DNA of 64,000 nt, taken from contig NW_025899946.1 in assembly GCF_022539505.1 (NCBI RefSeq), forward strand, positions 310,001-374,000, given 5' to 3'. Below are positions 56,351 to 64,000 of this stretch, in pieces. This DNA is from Lolium rigidum. Lineage: Eukaryota; Streptophyta; Magnoliopsida; Poales; Poaceae. The notes below the pieces were generated by a model, which worked only from the letters and a program-made list of their open reading frames with translations, made no database searches and was not told where the DNA came from. How positions within the stretch are numbered: the stretch's first letter is position 1; every line of letters begins with the position of its first letter. A program made the position numbers and the translations under genes.

Positions 56351-58143
56351 ATTTTTTCGATCTAACAGGAGGCTAGAGAACCCTAACCCCGCCTCTGGGT
56401 CGCTCCCAGGCGACTCCGAGGCGCCCGCGCCGCCGCCGCCACACCCCACTCTCCACCGCGCCCTCCACCCCCGCTGCCGTCGGAGGAAGCCGCCCAGCGG
56501 CGGACGGCGGCAGCGGGAGGCCACCTCCTCCCCAAATCCAAACCCCCAACCCCAAGAAACACCTCAACATTGGGCTGCTTGGCGCTCCAGGCACAGCACC
56601 TCTGGCCGTCGCGCCAGACGACGGCGGCCGCCGGGATCTTGCGCGTGCGCAACGGCTGCTCTCCGCCTGGGGCCACTGCTGCGTCCTGCGCGCCCTGCGC
56701 CAATCGACGGCGCCCCCGTCGAGATCCGCCGTGGCCGCCACTCCGCCCCCAAGCCCGCACGCAAACAGGTGCCGCCGCTCTCTCCTCCGCCTTGATCCCG
56801 TGGGTGCGCGGTCCGACCCGCCCAGCCGTCGCGCCAGGCCTCGGCGCCCCGTCGGGATCAATGGCTGGCCCCCCCTGCTGCTCCCTGGCGTCGTCAAGCC
56901 GTCAAGACGTTCTCCACCTCGGCTCCCGGCGTCGTCAAGCCGGCTGCTGCGTGGTCCGGCTGCCTTCCGAGTCTCCGCCTTGGGTGTCCGGCCGTTGATC
57001 CCGGCCCCTGGTGTGTGGCTCGCCGTCGTGCGCGGCCGGCGCCGCGCCCCTGCGACGGGCTTCTGGGTGGCTGCCCCTCTTCTTGCCGCTGCCCTTCCGT
57101 CCGGGGTGGGGGCTCCCTGCAGTTCGACCACTCCCCTTCTCCGGTGGCCCGTGTCCACCCCTCGCCGTGGTTCCTGCTGGGTGGGAGAGGTCAGCTTGTC
57201 TTGATGCCTGGTTGTAGGTGCACATCCGAGCGAAAGCTCATGGACGATGACGCCGCTGTCGCCATACCCCTCCTTGGAGGCGTTCTTTTGGCTCTGTGCA
57301 CCTCGCCGCGTTCGGGACTATGCTTACCTCTCGTCTTCCCGCTAGCCGCCTGCTCGTATATTTACGGGCCTAGGCCGTTGTCATGGTGGCCCCGTCCGAG
57401 CCGCCTGGACGTCCTGGGGTTGCCTCGGTATGCGCCCCATCGACCACGGGGGCGGCACACCGGTATCGTCTCCCCAGTCTCGGCTATCCGACGCCTTTCG
57501 ACTGTGTTGGTCTTGGTGGCACACCGCCTTCGGCATCGCCGGCGGCACACCGGTGTCGCCGCACGGACTCGGCTATCCGACGCCGTTCGTCCGTGCCGGG
57601 ATGGTTCTTCGTGTGCTTCTGATGGGTTCCACGAATTCCACAGCCTGCTCCCTCGGTCTGCTTGTGGTGTGGTTTCTCTCCGGAGTTGCTCGCTAGCGGT
57701 TGGCGTGAGGTCCTCAAGGTGACGTCGGGTTTTGGCTTTGTCTGGCTTGCGCTTGTGGCGTGACTTGTCTCTGCATCGCCCTTCGACCACGGGGTCGGCA
57801 CACCGGTGTCGTCGCCCCAGTCTCGGCTATCCGACGCCCTTCGACTGAGCTTGGTCTCGGTTCTGCAGGTCTTCGTCGTCGTCCTTCGCTGCCATGCCAA
57901 GTCGCAATGACTGTCCTTTGTGGAGCTGACCTCCCGGGGGTTCGGTTGGCTTCGGTTGCTAACCTCCCCCTCCCCTTTGTGTTCCTTTTTCTAGTTTGTT
58001 TTTTTTTTCTGTATTTTATTGTTTCCTTCTCTCCTGTATCCCCGTGTATCTCCCCACATCTGTTGTAAGAACATGGGCCTGCCAGGCTACTTTCGTGGAA
58101 TATAACAAGCGGTAGGAATTTCCCCCCGTCAATCTCGAAAAAA
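56351..58143 (+). mobile_element. GC-rich retroposed element with A-tail (probable LINE derivative)
   Basis: About 1.8 kb of GC-rich sequence (AACCCTAACCCCGCC near the start) ending GTCAATCTCG plus an A run. A 9-base duplication AAATATGGA lies at 56342-56350 and 58144-58152, as expected for target-primed insertion. No endonuclease or reverse transcriptase frame is present. Long open frames on both strands in the GC-rich part have no recognisable domain and are not called as genes. Confidence 0.5.
57440..57860. repeat. Dispersed GGCACACCGGTGTCG modules
   Basis: GACCACGGGG.CGGCACACCGGT.TCGTC.CCCCAGTCTCGGCTATCCGACGC-type blocks start at about 57439, 57541 and 57786. The first and third match over about 70 bases. 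ACACCGGTGT is itself a palindrome. They are internal to the retroposed element. Confidence 0.7.
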
Positions 58144-58152
58144 AAATATGGA

Positions 58153-59160
58153 GAATCTATCATGCATGATTATGATAAGGAGTAAGACAGGACTGCATGA
58201 TTAGTAGATTTTGAAGACCAATAACAAAATTTGAAAAAAGAATTAGTCATGTTCCGTGTAATCAGAGATATACAAACTTACAAAGTAGTATTTCAGTGAC
58301 ATATAGACCACCCGGCCACGGCTAGCTTAGCTTGGCTAGCTAGGTGTCAATAATGTACATGAGCAGAAGAGGAATTTGTTTCTGTCGAACTGCTACCATT
58401 TCGTATCTTTTGAAAGCCGGCCAGCTTAAAAGCCAGGGATTGACAAAACAAAGTATGCATATGCTCCTCATACATCAGACGACATAATTCTACATACTCG
58501 CACAATTCAGCCACAAGACTTTGATCTTTTCGAATGGGTCTGAACTGAATATCGAATCATCGTTCCTTCCGCTGCAGGGCACCCTTTCGATGAGAGAACA
58601 AAGAATACCTAACATGGTAGTACACTCTATGATTGTGTTGCCGGTTTTGCTCTTGTTTTGGCAAGTCAAAAAGCAAAAGGTCATGTCACAGTTGAACACG
58701 GTGTTGTGTTTCCGAGGTGCTTTGGCAGCAGCTGAACAGAAAGAAATAAAAATATCCTAATCCAAAGCAGGCAGGCAGGCAAGGTGTCAGCTAGCGGCTA
58801 CGGTTGTTGCACCGGAAGGATGCGAAGCTTCGGACGAGCTGGAAATCGTCGGCTTGTGCTACTAGCTCCAAACACGCGTCGGTCTTTTTCTCGCTTTGCT
58901 TGCTTTCCATGTGCAGCCGCGGTCGTTGTGTGTACATTATGCCCGACCTGCACATGCACCGCCAGATTGCTAAATTCTGTGACGTCTTTGCTTGCTCAAG
59001 AGAGGGCATTGAATTCTTTTTGAATGGTTAATTCTTGTTTCTTTTTCTCATGGAACTGCTTGAGATCGAGCTCTTTATGATATGACCATGTATAATGTTC
59101 TCTCTCTTCTCTTTCAATACAGCAGCATAGCACTGTTCAAACAAACAATAAGCGACTAGC
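58153..59160. other. Intergenic, no gene recognised
   Basis: Unique-looking sequence with a short GCAGGCAGGCAGGC run (58766-58779). No features beyond chance open frames. Confidence 0.4.
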
Positions 59161-59690
59161 TCCCCTCCCGAAACCCTCCCCTGCCGGCCTGCCGCTCCCT
59201 TCTCGGGCGGAGGCGGAGGCCCCCTTCCGCGTGACCCCAGCGGCCCTTCATCCCCCACCCCTAAGGCTGCCATTGCCGCTGTCTCCGGTGACAGCCCCTC
59301 CCGTCGAAGGACGAAGGGGTGGAGAGAGCTCCGCGGCGGCGCTTCATGGGAGGCGGTGGGGCGCTTGCTGAGGATGTCGGGCGGCACGACTGCGGTGGCT
59401 GTGGTTTGCTGCACTTCGCCGGTCATCATGGAGGAGTGGGTGGAGTGTGGCGGCCTTCGCCCCCGGCAGCGGTTCGGCGGTGGCGGTGATCTGGGCCTGA
59501 TTTGGGCCCTCTTAGCCCCAATTGACGCAGGATCCATGGCTTCGGCCAAGCCATCGTCGGTGCTCCGTGCCGCCTTATTCTTCTCTGGTGATCCGGCATG
59601 AGTGACTGGCGGCATGGGGGTTGCTGATCTAGCAATAATGGTGGCGGTCCTCGGGTTTCTCCCATGCGAAGATGAAGACCTGCCGGCGGC
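59161..59690. mobile_element. GC-rich fragment of a LINE-like element, interrupted by a Gypsy LTR
   Basis: Sequence of the type CCCTCCCCTGCCGGCCTGCC with high GC, similar in character to the 5' part of the element at 56.35 kb. It ends abruptly where the LTR starts at 59691. GCGGC at 59686-59690 is the left target copy. A 195-codon minus-strand frame (59028-59615) has no recognisable domain. Confidence 0.4.
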
Positions 59691-61228
59691 TGATACGTCT
59701 CCAACGTATCTATAATTTCTGATATTCCATGCTAGTTTTATGACAATACCTACATGTTTTGCTCACACTTTATAATGTTTTTATGCATTTTCCGGAACTA
59801 ACCTATTAACAAGATGCCGAAGTGCCAGTTCCTGTTTTCTGCTGTTTTTGGTTCCAGAAAGGCCGTTCGGGCAATATTCTCGGAATTCGACGAAACGAAG
59901 ACCAAACATCATAATTCACCGAGACGGACCAGGACACCGAAGGAGAGTCGGAGGGGAGGCCTGGGGCCCCCAGACCACAAGGCGGCGCGGCCTGGAAGGG
60001 GGGCGCGCCAGCCTATGGGGTGGGCCCCCCCAGGCGCCCCCTTGCGCCGCCTCTTCGCCTATAAGACCCCTCGTGACCTAAAACCTCGATACCAATTGAC
60101 GAAACTCTAGAAAGACTCCAGGGGCGCCGCCGCCATCGCGAAACTCTGTTTCGGGGGACAGAAGTCTCTGTTCCGGCACGCCGCCGGGACGGGGAAGTGC
60201 CCCCGGAAGCCATCTCCATCGACGCCACCGCCTCCATCATGCTCCGTGAGTAGTTCCCCCATGGACTACGGGTTCTAGCCGTAGCTAGTTGGTACTCTCT
60301 CTCCCATGTACTTCAATACAATGATCTCATGAGCTGCCTTACATGATTGAGATTCATCTGATGTAATCGGTGTTGTGTTTGTTGGGATCCGATGGATTGT
60401 TGCATTATGATTAGTCTATCTATAAAGTTTGTGAAGTTATTGTTGCTGCAATCTTGTTGTGTTTAATGCTTGTCACTAGTGCACGAGTGGCATGATCGTA
60501 GATTTAAGCTATATACTTATTGCTTAGATTGTATCTACAAGTTGTTTGCACATGTCTGTGTCCGGAACCCGAGGCCCCAGAGTGACAGCAACTGGGATAA
60601 CTAGAGGGGAAGGCGTAGGTATGAGGATCACATGTTTTCACCAAGTGTTAATGTTTTGCTCCGGTGCTCTATTAAAAGGAGTACCTTAATAGCCAGTAGA
60701 TTCCTTTGAGGCCCGGCTGCCACCGGCTGGTAGGACAAAAGATGTTATGCAAGTTTCTCATTGCGAGCACGTATAACTATATATGGAAAACATGCCTACA
60801 TGATTAATAATCTTGATGTTCTGTCTTAATGCTTTCAATCCTATCAATTGCCCAAATGTAATTTGTTCACCCAACACTTGTCACTTGTTATTGGAGAGTT
60901 ACCACTAGTGTAGATAGCTGGGAACCCCGGTCCATCTCTTATCATCATATACTCGTTCCTATATGATATTGGAAGTAGTATCAACTATTTTCTGGTGCCA
61001 TCGCCTCTGTGTTACTGCTATTGATGTTGTGTTACTGTTACTATTGCTCTCATATTACTGTTGCTTTCACATCACCCCTGTTACTAGTGCTTTTCCAGGT
61101 GCAGCTGAATTGACAACTCCGCTGTTAAGGCTTTCAAGTATTCTTTGTCTCCCCTTGTGTCGAATCAATAAATTTGGGTTTTACTTCCCTCGAAGACTGT
61201 TGCGATCCCCTATACTTGTGGGTTATCA
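59691..61228 (+). mobile_element. 5' LTR of the Athila-type element
   Basis: 1538 bp from TGATACGTCTCCAACGTATC to GGGTTATCA. The first 18 bases contain the palindrome ACGTCTCCAACGT. The 3' end is defined by the primer-binding site 11 bases inside. Confidence 0.85.
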
Positions 61229-61239
61229 AGACTATTTTA

Positions 61240-61257
61240 TGGCGCCGTTGCCGGGGA
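61240..61257 (+). other. Primer-binding site of the Athila-type element
   Basis: TGGCGCCGTTGCCGGGGA, the site typical of Athila/Tat-type Gypsy elements, 11 bases after the LTR. Confidence 0.85.
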
Positions 61258-61314
61258 GGCATAGCTCTACTCATAAGTTCACCTGGGGAATACACTCTAC
61301 CTCTCTCTCTGTTT

Positions 61315-61445
61315 TTGTTTTATTTTATTTTGTTTTGCTTAGTTTACTTTTGTCTAGTTTATTTGTGCTTAGTTTATTTCTGTCTAGTATTATTTTGCTT
61401 AGTTTACTTTTGTCTAGTTTATTTTTGTCTTGTTTTATTTTCCCT
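61315..61445. repeat. AT-rich tandem repeat between primer site and ORF
   Basis: TTTTGTCTAGTTTATTT / TTTGCTTAGTTTACTTT units alternate about six times. Non-coding spacer. Confidence 0.7.
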
Positions 61446-61500
61446 ATATACCCGAAAATCCATAAAAAATTGAAAAACCGAAAAAATAAAAACTGTTGCT

Positions 61501-62825
61501 ATGGGAGAACCCACAACCTATTTGGAGCTTATAAAATTATATAATAATTATAGAGAATCAAGAACGGGTAAAGTCAGGAGTGCTGTGATAGAAAAATTGA
61601 ATACAATTGCTAAAATCTTGCTTAAACGCCATGATATAAACTGTTGCTCTCAACAGGATACTAAACATCTTAAATTTCAATGTGGCTTTAGTGAGAAAGT
61701 TTTAATTAAGAACTATAATTGGAATAGCTATATTTATTTTGGGTTTGAAGAAGTAGAACAATTTGTTTTGTTTATGGGAGCCTCTGAGATAGAATCCTTC
61801 ATGTCTAAAAATTATGAAACTTGTGCTGTTTGTAAGGACCTTAAAGATTATGTCTCTTCTATCCTTAATTTTTGCATAGAAAGCTACAGCGATAATCCTT
61901 ATATCATTGATTATAAAGAGAGACTCATTAATGCACAAGAATGCACTCACATATTGCAGGAACCAGTGGAAGAAGAAATTGATGAACCTGAAAGCTCATT
62001 GGATGAAAAAGAAGAGGAGAGTGATGAACAAAAGGAGGAAGAATGGAGTAGCTACCCATGCCAACCTTCTAATGAGAGTAACTCTTTATCTCTTACACTA
62101 TTTGATTGTCCTCCATGCTTACCAAAGGAGGATGAATGTTATGTTCCTGTGGATTCTCTTGAAATATTCCCTATGAGTAAAACTTGTGAGAATAATTATG
62201 CTACTGTTATTCATGATAATCCATCCTATTTTGATAAATCTTATGATAATGCTTTGTTTGTGCCTGATGTCGAAATGCATGGTACTAAAGAGTTTTGTTT
62301 AGCAAATGTTTATGATAGAGCTCTAGATGATGGTCCTATGTTACTTGATAATATTAATTGTACTACTAATGAAAATGGGATTGGAGAGGTCTTGACTTTA
62401 TCTAGGAGTCCCATATTTTTGAGATTGATCAATCATCTTGTTATATTATTGATAAAAGTGGGTTTGAAAGTTTTAATCCCATTATTTTTGAGCTTGATAA
62501 AAATTATGTGTTTATGGATCATGAAAAACATGCTTTATGTGATAGTTATATTGTTGAGTTTGTTCATGAAGCTACTGAAAATTATTATGAGATAGGAAAA
62601 TATGGTTGTAGAAATTTTCATGGTACCAAAACACCTCTCTATATGCTTAAAATTTTGAAGTTACTCTTGTTTTATCTTCCAATGCTTGTCACTTTGTTCT
62701 TCATGAATTTATTTGTGTACAAGATTCCTATGCATAGGAAGTGGGTTAGACTTAAATGTGTTTCGAATTTGCTTCTTGATGCTCCCTTTTGCTTCATTTT
62801 CTATCTTCCATGTGAGCATCATTAA
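61501..62825 (+). pseudogene. First ORF of the Athila-type element (acidic, with a C-terminal hydrophobic segment), frameshifted
   Basis: ATG at 61501 (MGEPTTYLELIKLYNNYRES) opens 364 codons. The middle is strongly acidic (EEEIDEPESS, DEKEEESDEQ) after a Cys-containing N-terminal half. A run of only five T at 62416-62420 shifts the frame; restoring it on paper joins the sequence to another frame that runs to 62825 and includes FMDHEKHALCDS and a hydrophobic helix (LLLFYLPMLVTLFF). The final 65 codons of the first frame are therefore out of frame. I do not recognise a known domain; it is a common companion ORF in such non-autonomous elements. Function unknown. Confidence 0.6.
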
Positions 62826-64000
62826 AATTGTTGAGCCCATCTTAATGGCTATAAAGAAAGAACTTCTTGGGAGATAACACATGTCTTTATTTTGCTATTG
62901 TTTTGTTGTGTATTGGAAGTTGTTACTACTGTAGCAACCTCTTCTTATCTTTATTTTATTGCAATGTTGTGCCAAGTAAAGTCTCTAATAGAAGGTTGAT
63001 ACTAGATTTGGATTTCTGCGCAGAAACAGATTTCTATCTGTCACGAATTTGAGTAGGTCTCTCTGTAGGAAACTCAGAAAAATCTGCCAATTTTCATGCG
63101 TGTTCCTCAGATATGTACGCAACTTTCATTAGTTTTGAGTTTTCTGATTTGAGCAATGGAAGTACCGCTAAAAAATTCGTCTTTACTGGCTGTTTTGTTT
63201 TGACAGATTTTGTCTCTGTTTTTTGCATTATCACTTGTGGACTTTAAGCAAGGCTTTCTAGACGTGGAGAGCTGTAGCTAATGTTTTATTGAGTTCTTGC
63301 AATGTGTCACTACAGGACTAAAGTGGATTAAAGTTTTTTGAGTACTAACCCCTCTAATGAAGTTTATGAGAAGTTTGGTGTGAAAGAAGTTTTCAAGGGT
63401 CAAGAGAGGAGGATGATATATGATCAAGAAGAGTGAAAAGTCTAAGCTTGGGGATGCCCCCGTGGTTCATCCCTGCATATTTCAAGAAGACTCAAGCGTC
63501 TAAGCTTGGGGATGCCCAAGGCATCCCCTTCTTCATCAACAACTTATCAAGTCACCTCTAGTGAAACTATATTTTTATTCGGTCACATCTTATGTGCTTT
63601 ACTTGGAGCGTCTGTGTGTTTTTATTTTTGTTTTTGTTTGAATAAGATCGGATCCTAGCAATTCTTGTGTGGGAGAGAGACACGCTCCGCTTTTTCATAT
63701 GAACACTGGTGTTCTTCGTTTTACTTTTAAGGTTCATGACAAAAGTTGGAAGCTATTGCACTTATTGTTATTTGGTTGGAAACAGAAAATGCCTCATATT
63801 GTCTTGGATAATTTGATACTTGGCAATTGTTTTGAGCTCTCAAGTAGATCATGATTAAGCTCTTGCACCATGTAGTTTAAACCTATTAGTGGAGAACTAC
63901 CGTAGAGCTTGTTGAAATTTGGTTTGCATGATTGGTCTCTCTAAGGTCTAGATATTTTCTGGTAAAAGGGTTTGAGCAACAAGGAAGACAGTGTAGAGTT
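62826..64000. other. Internal non-coding part of the Athila-type element
   Basis: No convincing ORF. A 20-base direct repeat GTCTAAGCTTGGGGATGCCC occurs at about 63439 and 63498. The second overlaps a hairpin GGGGATGCC/GGCATCCCC at 63509-63529. The window ends inside the element. Confidence 0.5.

Larger units (their letters stand above)
59691..64000 (+). mobile_element. Athila-type Gypsy element, truncated by the window end
   Basis: 5' LTR, a primer-binding site, an AT-rich spacer and one decayed acidic ORF; the remainder of the element is out of view. LTR ends and primer-binding type fit the Athila group, to which Triticeae Sabrina-like families belong, but I do not name the family. No gag, protease or polymerase motif is visible in the first 4.3 kb, so it may be non-autonomous. 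Confidence 0.75.

Noticed and set aside
56346..57904. Several open frames of 140-260 codons on both strands
   Set aside because: Same GC-rich effect inside a retroposed element; no endonuclease, reverse transcriptase or other motif.
61960..62040. Acidic stretch as a nucleoporin or transcription-factor activation domain
   Set aside because: Only composition supports it; no domain, so no function assigned.

Overview
This is a repeat-rich nuclear segment from a grass, most likely a Triticeae (wheat, barley or Aegilops type) or a close pooid relative. The evidence is an Angela/BARE-type Copia leader and LTR, Gypsy LTR elements, a 12.6 kb CACTA element, Stowaway, Tourist and hAT MITEs, and two plant genes. 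There are no bacterial features. I recognise only two intact host protein-coding genes; most of the rest is nested transposons and their relics.

Layout. 1-4102: 5' part of a minus-strand Angela/BARE-like Copia element (leader, primer-binding site, 1.84 kb LTR). It interrupts 4103-6108, the 3' end of a plus-strand Gypsy-like element, called family X here. 6109-12838: MITE-rich intergenic DNA (Tourist-type at 7648 and 8859, hAT type at 9479, Stowaway at 10738) and a deletion-derivative hAT element at 10914-12602 with an exact 8-bp target duplication. 12839-16939: Harbinger-like element holding a broken Myb/SANT-like ORF. 17870-25486: a complete, gag-only family X element on the minus strand with target duplication ACTTC and an antisense acidic Ser/Asp/Glu-rich ORF. 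25739-38293: complete CACTA element with target duplication ACT, a broken tnp2-type transposase, a broken second ORF (En/Spm-type domain plus Ulp1-like fold) and a small ORF joining an RNase H1-type hybrid-binding domain to a membrane tail. 40605-about 41625: a diverged LTR related to family X.

The host island is 44799-51503. A single-exon CrRLK1L-type malectin-like receptor kinase (plus strand, 830 aa) converges on a three-exon nucleotide-diphospho-sugar transferase of the At4g15970-like type (minus strand, 384 aa). Beyond it lie an NLR coiled-coil relic (about 54.9-55.2 kb), GC-rich non-LTR-like insertions (56.35-58.15 and 59.2-59.69 kb), and an Athila-type Gypsy element that begins at 59691 and runs off the window.

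The most interesting signals are three. First, the family X LTR leader carries several stem-loops that are kept in a diverged relative by compensatory base changes, and the first overlaps a three-codon upstream ORF. Second, family X carries an antisense acidic ORF that stays open in two copies. Third, the CACTA element encodes a spliced-looking hybrid-binding-domain protein with a hydrophobic tail, a Ulp1-like domain without its catalytic His and Cys, and a third, internal array of its subterminal palindromes.
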